This document shows, in pieces, positions 1 to 12,239 of a stretch of DNA of 64,000 nt (its first letter is position 1; each line of letters opens with the position of its first letter). A program made the translations under genes and the position numbers. Source of the DNA: Tretioscincus oriximinensis (Eukaryota; Chordata; Lepidosauria; Squamata; Gymnophthalmidae); assembly GCA_022410635.1 (NCBI GenBank), contig JAJVDF010000464.1, forward strand, positions 999,152 through 1,063,151. The letters are read 5' to 3'. The notes beneath the pieces were generated by a model that ran no database searches, was not told the DNA's origin, and saw nothing but the letters and a program-made list of their open reading frames with translations.

Positions 1-1050
1 TACTTTATGTAACACTTTATTACAAAAAGGCAGGCAGAAAATTCTTATTTCCCATTTTTGTTCATATGAGAATATTTGTTAAGAACCAGATTTAAAATTA
101 CTGCTGTCTTTTTACTGCTTGGACTCAACCTGATGCCTTTTAAAGAGAACTGATAGATGCAAAAGGCCAAAACAGATCTGGGTGAAGCTAATGGACAGTG
201 AGCTGCTGCCCAGATTGCAACTTGATATTTCATGAAGCAGAAACAGCCAAGCAAAGGCATCTAAGTGGCCTTTAAGATGGGAAAAGGGAACCTTCAAGCC
301 CCATAGTAGAAGGCCGCTTTATTTATAGAAGATCTACGCTCTACTCCACATTACTTGCAGTTCCTGTGACCTTTACTTAAAGATTGGAACACTGATACTT
401 AAGAGGGGTTTCCTTCTGGTATTTTTAAGCATCAGATACTATCATTATAGTGGAATTCTTAATTTCTCTCTGAAAAGGGTTGCAGAATTCTATACTTATT
501 CAGATTCACAACTTCTTTTCCTTCCATTTTCTGCAGAGAGGACCGTTTATCCCAAAATCAACTTGCTACTGAAGTATTGTTAATATGCTCCCTTAGGGAG
601 AGCTCCCTCACCAACTTGGAGAATCTGTTTAACCAATTCCAGCTGAAGGCAAAGACTTTACTGGCAAGAGGTGCCTGTTGCAAGAACTTGCTTGTAAGTC
701 AAATATACACTAACAGGATCTGGTATCAGAAGAATGACCTTTAGCAGATGAACTTTCAAGATCACTGAAATAGACACCTTGGGCTCTTCGGTCACCAGAG
801 TCTGACATTTGCAGCCACAGGTATCTAGTTGTGTGTTTGAGGTGGTCGAGACCTTCTTGGCTTAGTGTTTCATGACCCAATCATTCCACATTATAGTTGC
901 AATTAAATTTGTACACGCAAGTACAAAAGTGAATTTACAAAAAGAATTCTTATTTTTAAAGCAAAGAACTTAATCTAAGGCATGGCAAGATCAAAATGAC
1001 TAAATTAACTCTTGCTCAGATTAATATACTATTTGCATTCTTAGTCTTAC
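1..1050 (-). other. PKM: Part of PKM intron 3
   Basis: Lies downstream of the exon 3 donor in the PKM direction. No PKM exon 4 and no repeat was recognised. The short open frames here do not resemble protein. Confidence 0.7.
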
Positions 1051-1142
1051 CTCATGAGTTCCATGAGAGAAGTTGAGACGGGCAACATTCATTCCAGATT
1101 TAATCATTTCTTTCAGCATTTCCACTGACCGAGAAGCCGGGC
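1051..1142 (-). CDS. PKM: PKM exon 3
   Basis: This 92-bp exon completes the split Gly codon and encodes 31 residues, [18 protein letters not shown] then [12 protein letters not shown]. It has an AG acceptor at 1144-1143 and a GTAAGA donor at 1050-1045, leaving phase 0. In PKM the Arg, Asn and Ser of VARLNFSHG belong to the active site: the Arg contacts substrate phosphate and the Asn/Ser ligate the monovalent cation. All three are present. The next exon, which should begin with the Tyr-His-Ala-Glu segment, is not found in 1-1050, so the rest of the gene lies beyond the left edge. Splice phases agree across exons 2 and 3, so this is a spliced gene and not a processed pseudogene. Confidence 0.97.
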
Positions 1143-2778
1143 CTATGGATTTGATGGCAATGTTTTGTTAGCTCAGCTTATTAACCTTCAAATGTCTGAC
1201 TAATATCATAAAGAACTTTAAATTGAAGAATACAATCTTGGTCATAAACTCAATCTTCCAACATATCAAGATCTTAAAAAAGCATCTTGCTATATACTCC
1301 CTTATGAAATCAGGCTGCAACATCTAAGTCACTTCAGCCTTGGAAGACAACGTTTAAGAGGTGATCTGATTGAAGTATATAAAATCATGCATGGGGTGGA
1401 TAAGGTGAACAGAGAAAATTTTTTATCTATCACACAATAGGACAACAGGGTTCTCCTTGAAGCTGATGGGCAGAAGAGTTAGGACAGGCTAGGGAAGTTT
1501 TTTTTTCACCCAGAGGGTCTTTGGTCTGTGGAATTTACTTCCAGAGGAGATGGTTGTAGCTAACAGCCTGGATAGCTCTAAGAGATAATTAGACAATTTC
1601 ATGGAAGTGCTACTAGGAATAGCTACTACAATGAATCTTTAGACATTGCCTCTGAGATGGAGCAACAGGCAGTATTCCTGAAATAGCATTTGCAGGGAGT
1701 TGGAGTTTACTATCAGATGGTAGTAGCTAGCAGTCTGGATAACTTTAAGAGAGGATTAGAGAAGTTCATGGAAGTAAAGGGTATAAATAGCTTCTGCGAT
1801 GGGTGTCTTGATATTGCATCCAAGATGAAGCAACAGGCAGTACCCCTGAAATTCCATTTTGACCTCTTCTACTTCAGACGGCCCAAATTTAATTGGTGGG
1901 CTACTATGTGAGACAGTTGCTGGACTAGATGACTATGGCCTGATTCAACAGGCTCCTCTTATGTTCCCTTTCCACGCTACAAGGCAATAGTGCAACTTCC
2001 ATGCAATATTACTAGCTGAGCTTCCAGTGTCATTTAAAGTGAGTATTTTGAAAATAAACAGAAGCCAACAATTGCATGTGACTTTAAATGTATATTCCTA
2101 GTTTTTGGTTGGCAGGTGTGACAGGCGCCTTCACTTTATATGTTTAGGAGAAACTGGCTTTGCCTTAAAAAAAGGCGTCTCGCCCAACTTTCAGACACAA
2201 TCATTGCTTTTAGTGTGCCTATTTCATATTTTGTTTTTAACTGCTGAAACAAAAAAATTTCAAGTATAGTACGGAAGGCAAACTGAAACAAACAAAATAA
2301 AAAACAAACAGAAGCTTCTGAGGGTCTAGATGAAAGAGAAGGAACAAATCAGACTAGCCCTTTTCAGTTTCAATTTCCAGCAAGGGTTTGTTAGAGAAAA
2401 ATTTAATATGCTTTTGTAGACAAGCCTATATCTTCAGATCAGTATGGAAGGAGTAGCCTGCAAAAGCTCATGTTGCATATTTTTGTGTGTGGTGATCTCG
2501 AAGGTGCTCTGAGACCCCTTTATTAGAAATTCTGGATCCAGATTAAAGTCTAGTTCATTCTCTTTTTAACCTGGTACATCCCCCTTAAGAGTACATGCAT
2601 TGAAACTATTCATTACAAAGGTTTATCAATAATGAGATAGAAGCGTTGCCACAATACCAATTTTTCTGAAAGAAGAGATTGGCAACCAAATTCAGCACTG
2701 GGTAAATCCAATCAACCATAGCAATGATGGAAGTAGAGTATGCATTTTACCACAACTGTATGATGAAACGTTACTTAC
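1143..2778 (-). other. PKM: PKM intron 2
   Basis: A 1.6-kb intron bounded by verified donor and acceptor sites. Its central part (about 1280-1972) is a plus-strand CR1-like fragment. The rest is AT-rich with no recognisable element. Confidence 0.85.
1280..1972 (+). mobile_element. CR1-like LINE 3' fragment with internal duplication
   Basis: Decayed C-terminal reverse-transcriptase and 3' UTR sequence of the family that recurs through the window: a YKIMHGMD-type segment, then the block meaning add-two-sentence hallmark 'ttcacccagagggtc' and 'agatggagcaacaggcag', ending near the ctggactagatg tail. The segment from the 'ggatagctctaag' motif to 'gagatggagcaacaggcag' (about 1565-1685) is repeated in altered form at about 1737-1845. 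The fragment therefore carries an internal duplication absent from the other copies. Confidence 0.75.
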
Positions 2779-2920
2779 CAATTGTGCAAATAATGCCAGT
2801 GTTTCGTGCTGTGATTGGGACAGAGTCAATGTCCAATCGGCACATGTGTTCCAGAAAGGTATCCGCCATAGCAGCGTGCAACTGCTGGGTCTGGATGAAA
2901 GCATCGTGCTGCTTAGACAT
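2779..2920 (-). CDS. PKM: PKM exon 2, start-codon exon of pyruvate kinase M
   Basis: Pyruvate kinase converts phosphoenolpyruvate and ADP to pyruvate and ATP, the last cytosolic step of glycolysis. On the minus strand the ATG is the complement of 2918-2920. The exon encodes 47 codons plus one base, starting [18 protein letters not shown] and ending with [14 protein letters not shown]. This is the N-terminal helix and start of the A domain of vertebrate PKM; the liver/red-cell paralogue PKLR differs here, with a longer N-terminus. The donor is G|GTAAGT, with GT at 2778-2777, and it splits a Gly codon completed by the next exon. The start is fixed by homology and by an acceptor just upstream: a pyrimidine tract ending AAG at about 2940, or CAG two bases before the ATG. 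From memory of the human protein, the N-terminus is about four residues shorter (SKQHDAF against a longer Ser/Glu/Gly segment). The reading frame is intact. Confidence 0.97.
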
Positions 2921-2939
2921 GGCTGTTGAAGTTTGGTTA

Positions 2940-5900
2940 CTTAAAAAAGAAAGAACAAAAAGCATTAAACCCATTTGACCTAGCAACTATGACATGGGAG
3001 TTCAATGCTTGTATCTAATTATGCAAATAAAAGCACTCAAGTATTTAACGACATGAACCAGTTTCAAGGAAATCTGAATTTGCCCACAGATCTATGAGAG
3101 AAAAAAGAGAATGAAATTAAGTTTCTGGAAATGGTTACACTGTGTATTCCAGCACCAACTGCTTTGCTATATGTAACTATCTTGCATTAAAGCAATGCAT
3201 CTTTGCTTCCTTTACCTTAGAGGGATGAACCACTACTAATTAAAGACAGTTCTTGGTATGGTTTTCATCCATTTACTAATATTTTAACAGTGCAAACTAC
3301 CTTCCTATTCCTATTATGGCAAAGAACAAAACCTGAAAATCGTTTTTATACATCCATAGCACTCAAAGCAGGTTTAGGCTCTGTGATTAGTTGTTTAATG
3401 CTGTTTTGCTGGGGCAACAAGCTCCGCCCTTCCCAGTTTGGATCTCTGTAATACGTGCTGCTTCCCTCGCTCCTCTCTGGCTCATGGCTTCCCTGGTTCT
3501 CACTCATCGGATGAGCCAGGGTTCCCTCCCCCACTTTCCAATTCACTGTTTAGGAAGCTGCTTGCCCTCCAGCCTCTCTGAAATGCTGACTCACTTCAAA
3601 GTAATAACATATAAAGCATTCCCACAAATAAAAGCTGGAATTTGGAAAATGCCCCTGCCCCCCCCCCCCAAACTCCATATGCAGCCAGATTCAGTTCTAC
3701 GCAGCAGTCTAAAAAATACGCTTATGTAATATTCTTTGGGTTTGAGCTTACTGAAATGCTATGAGTTTTGGGGGGGGGGTCAAGTTCACTGACAGCATAA
3801 TGAAGACAAAACTATTTCGGAGATCTCCATGAGATTATTAATACAATGAAACTTAGCTTTCATGCAGAACAGCAGTATTGCAGTTCTAACCCACAGTCCC
3901 TACTGCACAGAAGCAAGCACAATCAATTTACTTCTGAGTAGGCGTGGTTGGATTGCACGGTAAATCCCTTTATGACAGCAGGTCTTCAACTAGGTCTACC
4001 TTTTTGTGCCTTTTCTCAAGATCCCAAACTAGTAGAATCCTTCCAAGAATAGTAATTGAGATTTTTTTAATTCCATGGTACCACAGACATTTTGCCCAGC
4101 TTTTGCAGAATACTGTTTGCATCACCAAATAAATTTTGGAACATGCCCATCATATAATTAACAAATTTTGTTTTCCTGAAATACTCCAATGTGACCAGAG
4201 ATATCCGATCTTGGTTTCCAGAACTTTTGGGGTTGACCTGGCAGGTCCATTGTGCCCTTTCCTGAAGGCAGATCAGGGATATTAATTGCTTCTGAGAGAA
4301 CAGAAAGAACTGGGTTGCTGCTGACCAAGTGTCATAATGCTGTAAAACATGGCTATAAAGATTCCTACCTGATATTATCTATGTACATTATTTATTGAAG
4401 CAGTTTATGGAGTTTTACAAGCATCCCCCACTTTATGCAATATTCACTTTCAAAGTGGAAAGACAAGCCGTTTTCTGTGTATTTGGCCCACGATATACAG
4501 CGCATACAGCGATAGCAGTGGTGACTGGCTGCTACTACACTTGCCTCCACCTCCTACGTGCTGGATGTCACAGCACCACTGCAGAGAGCCAGAGGCATCC
4601 CAAGAGAACTGGAACCTGAATGAATATCACGGTTTCCTACACTGAGCATGCAGGCTGAGCTCAAGTGCTGAAATACTAAGTTGTAATATTGAATAACAAT
4701 AATGAATATGGATGTAGCAGTAAAATATTGAGGTATTTTATTAAAAAATACCTTGATACAAGGAGGTTTAACTTAGTAATCTTTCATGAAGCAGCGAGTA
4801 GCTGCCTCTACACACAGAATGCTTCCAGAATTAATTTCAATGTTATAATGTGAACATTTAGACTCTTATGAATTTAGATTTAGATCTGCTATTATATATA
4901 TATTTATCATAAATGCATGTTACCAAAACATATAGAAATGGTTTTTTAAAAATATTACGGATTTTAAAAAAAACAATGCACAAGGCATTTCAAAGAGAAG
5001 GTAACCCCCAAAGAGGTCAGTACAAAGGATCCCTCCATCTTTGCTGCAACTCTGACCATTATTATGTGTAGTTACACCCTTAGCCACAGGTCACTGCCAT
5101 GAAGAATAGTGGAAATTCCAGTCTAAAGGAGAACTGCATTGAAATTATCTGGCCTTCACAAGATGCTTCTGTTTCCCTGAGAAGCTAAATAAAAGTCTTA
5201 CATGAATTATTTAATAGTATAAACTGGTTTTCATGTATTATTATGTATCATGAAACTGTGCCATGCAGATGAGTGCCACCTTTAATGGAAGGTTAAAGGG
5301 AAAGTCAACTAATGGTGGTCAGGGGCAGAGAGAGGCCTAATCTAGCAATCTGTGTCACATGAAAGGGGATGGCCCTACCACTGTTATACAGGGGTAAGCT
5401 GCACTTTTTCTTCTTCTTTGAGCTTCCTCATGGCTTCTCTAGCACAGGAGCAGCACTGTGGGTTGAACAAACAGCCTAACAGGTTTAACATCAACCATTA
5501 TTTTAATATTAAAATAATGTTGTTTATTTTGGAATATAACACTTCAGTCAGTTTGTTAAATATATAATAACACAACAGGATAAACAGAGCTAGCATATCT
5601 AACTGCTTAAGTTACCTGCTTCCACTTCCTAGCCTCTTTTGTTGAACTTCAGGCCTGCGGACAACTTCTGGACTGTCTGGACTGTCGGTATATTCTGTGT
5701 AGATCAGAAGTTTGCAAATTCGCTTTGGCATTTTGCTGTAGTTCTTACTCTGAACAATATGTGTAAGAGTGAGGCTTGGTTTTTAAGAACATGTAACGGT
5801 AGTTCATGCATTAGCCAGTAAGAGGTCTGGAAAGATGGCAAATGCAACCAAACTATTAGATTTGTTGCCTAATTAATATCTTACTACAATTACGTATTTT

Positions 5901-8900
5901 AGAATTAAGTCAGCCTCAATGTGTATTTTAACGGAAACACAATCTATAAAATATTTATATATATTCCCCGTAACATACAAAATGTTGCTGGCATAAGGGA
6001 TGCTAAAACCAAACTAAACATATGTGGAAGATACCAGTCAGTATGTGCATTAGTGTAGTCATTAGATTTCAAATGAAATACTGACAATTTAAGGCCTTCC
6101 TTTTCAGAAGGATCTAGATGGAAAAGTGAAGCTGTTTCAATGGAAAATCTGATAAACTAAATATATTTACAATGAAAAAATACTCAGCTGTCAAAGTAAA
6201 TTATCAACTCAAGTAATTTCATTTAATTGACTGTCTGCAATGAGAGGGAAGTGAAGACCCAAATAATATAGGCCTAGCTCCTTGAAATCTGGTTCGATTA
6301 TACGATCTGCCCAGTCATTTCCTTCTTTGAAAAACTAAAAATTGCATCACATTCACGGAAGCACCTTCCCAATGACTGCTTCCCTCTAAAAGTTTTGGGT
6401 ACATTCTGTGGTTTCAGAAATGATGTGTTCACATCAGGATTAAAGATATTCGCTATATACCAGAGAACAAAGGAGTCTAACTCTTTAACCAAATACAATA
6501 TAATGGAAAGCCCTTCCCATTTGTTCCCCAGAGTTCTTTATAAAGCAGAGAACATTCATGGATTCTTTTTAGCTTCTGCATTTTACGATGAACTTTAAAA
6601 AAAAAAATACAATACTAGAGGATACATAATTACTTTGGCAAGTTCATCTTATAACTATTCATTCAGCTCACTTCCTGTGCAAGAGAGGTTACTGGCTAGA
6701 AGATTCCATAGCACATGGTTTGCAGTATTTCCTTTAGAAAAAAAACTGCATTAAGAACTTGTTTCTGACATAGCAGAAGAACTGTGATCTAAGGAAGATT
6801 TATTTCCATTAGCAATAGGCAAGTTTATTTAAATGATTTGGGACATTTTTATATTCACTGAATAGGAATTTTTATTTCTGAATCTAGTAACATTAAAAGC
6901 AACACTAATCGCTTAACTCAGTTCAGGCTCTTTTACTTCTCAATATAATTAAATTGTTTTTTTCTTGGAACCGCTGACTATACTCTGCACTGATCTCCTA
7001 AGAGATAAACAATTCCCGCCAATAAATATTATTCTATAGTTTCAGCAATGCTACTTCAAAAGCCATCATTGTGAGTACAGTTATAACAAAAAAGAAGTGT
7101 AAAATCACAGAACAGCTGATTGCTCCTACCCCAAAAAGCATGGAAATTTTGCCCTTCATAGATCTGCAGCAACAAATCAAAGTCATCAGTGGAAAATGCC
7201 TCATCACAGCTGACCTTCAAGGATTAGTTTTGATTTCTCAGTTCTATAATTAAGGACTTTTTGATCTCAAAAGAGTAGATCAGAGGAGCAAGGAAAAACA
7301 CTCCTATACAACCAAGTTAAATTATGCCACGTATATTACGAAGCAGATTTTAGCAGGACTTTCCATTCTACTAACAAAGAATCACTAAAGCAAGTTTGCA
7401 AACAGATTAAAAAACTGATTGCAAGGCCTGTGCAACCTGATAAGGTCCGTAAAATCAGGACCTTTCCAAACAGCCAGGCCAGAAATGGCACAGAATGCAA
7501 CATGATCCCTCTCCTGCTAGGAAAGGCCAGCAATACCAATCCAGGATAAATGGAGAAGAGCAGCTTTGGAGAAAAGTAAAAAATGAAGGAGGGCTCCTTT
7601 GCCACTGAAGTCTTATTCTGGGGTACATCTTGGACTAGGGGCCTGTCAGCCATATGCCAGTTTCGACCGTGAGATTCAGGGCCTACCAAAGTCTACATTA
7701 GCATGCAGGTGGCAAGCCCTATTCAGAAACATAGTCCAGAGTAGGGCAGTAAAGAGAGGCTTTTTAAAAATGTAAATATGTTGCTGTGTTACCTTCAATT
7801 ATCAGTATATTATACTGATTTGCACCAACTTCCTCTAGATCACGTTTTACCTTCCCAATATAGCCTGGGTAGCCTAGCATCCCTAGACGGCCCCTAGTCC
7901 AGGCCCAGCCCTTGTGAGACACGCCAAGGTCGCCCAAGGGCAGCCACACTGTGAAAGAGAATCCAAGGGTGGAGGTGGCGGCAGCCAAAGACAAACAGGG
8001 AGGAAAAAAACCTGGCAGCCCGAGGTTATGCAGAAAGAAGGCTGCGTAGGGAGAGGGGCAAAGCCTTGTAATGGGGTAGCAAAAGAACCACCATGGGACA
8101 AATTCGTTTGTTCGCTTATTGATGCAGCCTTCTTAATGTACAGCTGAGTTGCATTACCAAAAAAGAAGCAGGACCAGAGTGCTGCATCATTGAAGAAAGG
8201 TTGTAAAAAAGAAGCAATTTCAGCCGGTGCATCTCTTAAGCCTTTTCCTTAGCATGTAGATGGCAGGCTCCAGTTCTGAGATACAGCTTAGTGGGGCCAG
8301 GACGCACGGCCCTTTCCACGCTCAGCCTTATTCTGGAAATGGCCATCCGCGTGCCATTCAGGGCCCGCCATAGCCTACACTAGGAGGTAGCTGGCAGGTT
8401 AGAATAAGGTGGGGACAGGCGCCTTTCCATACGGAGCTTGGTCATCCACATGCCAGCGCAGGCTATGGCAGGCCCCATTCGGGGCCTGCCATAGCCTGCN
8501 CTAGCATGTAGATGGCAGGCTGCTATAACAAGGTATAAGCCAAGCTAAGGCTCAGTGGGAGAGGCCTGCTGAATTTTCCTCTTTTACACACTCATTAAGG
8601 ATGCACCCTCCCCGCACAGGCATCTCTAGAGGCCATCGGGCCGCCTCGTGGTGCGCGCAGAACCTCCATCCTTTCCCCTCCCCCTCCCCACACACGTGCG
8701 CTGCTGCGCGGCTTTCCCTTCTCTCTTCCGCTCTCACCCCTCCCCCTCGGCGTTTCCACGGAGACGGACGGACGGACGGAGGGGGAGGAAGGACATTTTG
8801 GTGGCGACTCACGCACTAGTCCCTCGGCCCACCTCGGCGCTTTCCTGCAAAAGGGAGCGGCCGAATTTAACCACGGCCTCTCCGTCTCTCTCTCTCAGGC

Positions 8901-9100
8901 CTCCCGTTTTATATCGTGAGGACGCCCTCCCTCGTCAAAAGAAACGGGATGGCGGCGCTTTAAAACTGAGGGCAACCGCTAGAATGTTTGTGTTTCATGG
9001 GAAAGCCTCCGAAAGGGACCGCGGAGGGTCTTCTCAGGGTGCGGTGAGGTATCGGAGCTCCGTGCCAAAGCCCCACCCAACCCGCCCCACGTAGGCTTAC
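2940..9100 (-). other. PKM: PKM intron 1
   Basis: About 6.2 kb between noncoding exon 1 and the start-codon exon. No other exon was recognised. It holds poly-C and poly-G runs at 3659-3670 and 3770-3779, and fold-back repeat sequence at 8260-8580. Otherwise it is AT-rich unique-looking sequence (4200-7300) with only chance open frames. Confidence 0.7.
8305..8575. mobile_element. Fold-back repeat (GAGCCTTATTCTGG family), composite copy
   Basis: Palindromic sequence with the inner hairpin tatggcaggccccattcggg / cctgccatagcctgc at about 8460-8500 and outer arms carrying ctcagccttattctgg and its inverse, ctaaggctcagtgg. Two overlapping copies seem to be joined. No coding capacity. Confidence 0.65.
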
Positions 9101-9450
9101 CTGCCCGGCTACAAGGAGTTCCGTCCCTCTCGGAGAGTCTCACCTCTCTGACTGAGGAGGCGGCAGGCAGAGCGCTATGCCGGCCGAAGTCAAAGGGCGC
9201 GTCACTGCCTCGAAGATCCCTCCGCCGCGGTCCCTCTTTGCCTGCTCTTCTGAATGCAATCCACAGCTGGGCGTGGCCTCTGGACTTTTTTATTCGTCTC
9301 CATCGGCGGAATCATAATTTGCAGCAGGAGTGGTGATTAATACCAAACGCACCAATAGCGGGACGCTTTGAGGAGGCGCCTGGTGGTCTCTGGGCCTTAA
9401 AGGGGACGCAGCCGGTCCCAGGAGTTGCTAGACACGTGTGGAGGTCAAGT
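8600..9450 (-). promoter_or_regulatory. PKM: CpG-island promoter of PKM
   Basis: About 850 bp of GC-rich, CpG-dense DNA in otherwise AT-rich surroundings, ending where PKM transcription should begin. Read on the minus strand there is an inverted CCAAT box (plus-strand ccaat at 9352-9356), a TATA-like AATAAAAAAG at 9294-9285, and an Sp1-type GC box (plus-strand gggcgtggcc at 9269-9278). Sp1 control of pyruvate kinase M promoters is established in mammals. A short ggac tandem repeat lies at about 8765-8781. CpG islands often drive both strands, so divergent transcription is possible, but no plus-strand exon is visible. Confidence 0.75.
9101..9260 (-). other. PKM: PKM noncoding first exon (5' UTR), predicted
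   Basis: On the minus strand a strong donor, GCAG|GTAAGCC, sits at 9101/9100 at the downstream edge of the CpG-rich block. A second possible donor, GAG|GTGAGAC, lies at 9144/9143, so two 5' UTR lengths are possible. PKM genes have a noncoding first exon joined to the start-codon exon, and the distance to exon 2 (about 6.2 kb) is reasonable. The upper limit near 9260 is inferred from a TATA-like A/T block about 25-30 bases further upstream. The exon is inferred from position and splice signals, not from coding similarity. Confidence 0.65.
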
Positions 9451-9949
9451 CTGTGTTTTATTTTAAAGGGAGAGGGCAGAGTTGGGATTGTATTGGTTTC
9501 TTTTTTTATTTATTTAAAGAATGCCTTCTTTGTTTTCTTTCATAAAGTTTCTATTACTAAAAATGCATTATTGTAATTATACTGGTTTCAGTTTTGCACC
9601 CAAGGGACTCCAAAGGATGATCAGCCTCAGTAGTGGACTGGGTCTAAAAATATTAGTTGTCAGGAGACAATATTGGTTGTGTGTGTGTGGGGTATCACCC
9701 ATAAGGATTTCATTTGGATGCAAAGCCCCATCTCACCCCCAAATCCTGCCCTAGCCTCGTACTCAGATCCACTGAAGAAAAATATATGAGAATTCTCATA
9801 TGCAGAATTCTCATACAGTTCCCAAGATTGTGTAACATGGCCAGGACCAACTGTAGCTTTTAAAAATCAAGTAAAAACTGGGGCAGGCAGGAGGGCCCAT
9901 TTGCCATCAGACAAGCTGGCATCCTGGCCAGACCGCTTGTGGTCAGCCA

Positions 9950-10258
9950 TCTTAAATTCGGGCTTGGAGACTCAGAGGTTACAGACAGGCCTTTCAAGGG
10001 AGAGGTCCGTGGTTTGAGGCCCATGTGTCTGCCGTGAGGCCCATGTGTCTGCCTGTATTGGCTTTAGCTTCAGCCAAACCTAGCTGTTCAAAAGTGAGCA
10101 AGCACTAGATGAATAGAGACCATCATCACAATGTGATGGGGAAAATAGAATGGAAGCCTTTGGGGGGGTGGGGAGGGAGAATAACTTATAAGCCACTTTG
10201 AGTCCTTTTGGGTGAGAAAAGCAGGGTATAAAAACCCAGTTCTTTTTCTTAAAATAGG
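9950..10258 (+). mobile_element. tRNA-derived SINE type 2, diverged, plus orientation
   Basis: Matches in order the 3' body of the SINE seen at 51018-51314: tagctgttcaaa, gatggggaaaatagaatg, cttataagccactttgagtcc, gaaaagcagggtataaaaac, ending in a ttcttttctt tail. A 20-base piece (gaggcccatgtgtctgcc) is tandemly duplicated at 10015-10052. Confidence 0.65.
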
Positions 10259-10452
10259 TTTTATAAGCTAACCAAAGTTCTGAATTTAGCTACCACATAT
10301 CCATATTTTTGGAGGGCGAAATGTTTGGGGAGTATTCTTTTGTGGGGGGATGGGGGTGGCGGACTTTGTCTAGCAATATTGGTTGCCAGGAGACAAAGGG
10401 AGAGCCACCCATTGGCTGGCAGCCCATCACACAGTGACAACAATGTCATGGT

Positions 10453-10695
10453 ACATAAGAACATAACAGGAGCCCTACTGAATTGGGCCGGAGCCCATCT
10501 AGTACAGCCTTCTGTCTCACACAGAGGCCCACCAATTGCACCTGGGCTGTCTGGAACAGAAGAAGGCAGAATCTTCAACAGTTCTCGACACCCTGCAAGT
10601 GGCATTTCAAGAGTACTGCCTGTTGCTCCATCTCAGAGGCAGCATCAAGACAATAGTAGCTACCCTTGGTGTCCATTAACTTGTCTAATCCTGTC
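10453..10695 (-). mobile_element. CR1-like LINE 3' end
   Basis: Minus-oriented 3' terminal fragment. On the plus strand it starts with cataagaacataacagg and shows gagcccatctagtaca, the agaggcccaccaattgca block, and ccttggtgtccattaac. It is 5'-truncated before any reverse-transcriptase codons. Confidence 0.8.
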
Positions 10696-11212
10696 TTAAA
10701 GCTATGGTAACTGCTGAACTAAAAAAAATCTCATACACCATGCTCCAGTTCTCTGCCCAGTATGTTATATTTGCGTACAGTTGCCTACTGGTTGCATGCA
10801 TGCAAAATATCATCAACTGCAGTTTTCAAAACCCAGGACGGGCAAGTGAGGCCCACTTGCTGTGTGTGGCCTGCTTCATCAGAGGCCACTTGCTATCAGG
10901 CTTGCTGGCACCCTGACCACCCCTGGAGAAACTACCACGGAGCCTTAGCTTCTTCAAAAAGTTTCTATTGTGTTTTTGTCCTATTTTTTGGTATTCTTCC
11001 TTTTGTGATCTGACAGAGGAGGAGTGGATTCATCTCATCCTGGGTTTTATCTGACAGGCCATCCATATGCTATTATAAATAATGGCAGGTACCGAATATT
11101 ACTCAATGTGCTGCAGATCTGTCCAAGTATATAACATATACACAACCAAATATAGCACATGGGGCCTTGCGTGTCCTTGTTTTCAGCATTTGAATTACTT
11201 GGTTTGAGCGTC

Positions 11213-11290
11213 CTTTATTTATTTATACTTATATCCCGCCTATACCCGAAGGTCTCAGGGTGGGCAAAAATAAAAATAACAGTACAAAAT
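11213..11290 (-). mobile_element. SINE/LINE 3' tail fragment
   Basis: A tttatttatttatact run followed by atcccgcctatacccgaagg and tctcagggtggg. This is the reverse of the tail shared by the type 1 SINE and the L2-like LINE. Confidence 0.65.
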
Positions 11291-12239
11291 TGACATATCG
11301 AAATAATCACTGAAGGAGGGAAGAAAAATGGCATTTCTTTAACTAAAGGCCAGGTTAAAGAGGTGCATCTTCTTTGTTACTAGCCAGAGGCACCTGATTC
11401 TATCGGTTTTTATATGGATTCGCAGGAATTGCTGTTCGATATGAATATTAGGAATAAAACAGATGGATTTGCTGCCACCAGTTCCTTCAGGAAAACAAAT
11501 CTCTTTGTATTCTTTGAATACTCTTCCTCCCTTATTTCTTAAATCAAGGTGCTTATTTTCCAAAGAACTGGTCTTTATTAGAACATATCATAAGAGGTAT
11601 TCAAACAAAGTAAAATCGCCAGTTGCAAACTGCCTAGGAAGATTTCCTAAACTGTTTCAAACTACTTATACTCCTTGTTCCTACAATTCAGGAATAACGG
11701 ATACTTTATTAATACCTCAACCCTTTTATATTGAAAGAGCAGACATTAACATTAATTCAGTCATGTAGCGCAATCCCCCATTGAACATAAGATTTGCTTC
11801 CTCCAGCCTGAGCTTCACTCTACTTTTCTTTTTTATTCACACCTCCCTACAGGTCCCAGAGCCATTACCTGATTGTTAAAGGGGCAGCATCCCAATTCAG
11901 ATCTTATTACAACAGGTCCCCCAGCCAACTTTCTGTAAGCAGCAAAAATGTTTCCTATGGGCAGGACTAGGCACACATTGGTTAAAGAGGCTTTCTCTCT
12001 CCCAGGGCTAGCTGTGGTACAGGCTGGAAGCTGTAGTCTGCAGGGTCGAACCCCACGCAGACATTGCACCCTAAAGCTGAAGCTCAGATCCTTTGGCTAC
12101 ATCGTGAGAAAACAGGACTCAGTGGAAAAGATCCTGATGTTGGGGAAGGATGGAAGGTAAAAGAAGAAGAGGTAGAGAATGAGATGGATGGAGAGTGTCA
12201 GGAGAGGAAGAAGAAGATGAAAAAGGGGAAAAATAAGCT

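Noticed and set aside
8648..9094. 148-codon open frame in the GC-rich block, plus strand
   Set aside because: It lies antisense to the PKM promoter, is Arg/Pro/Ser-rich as expected from CpG-rich sequence, and has no domain or splice context.
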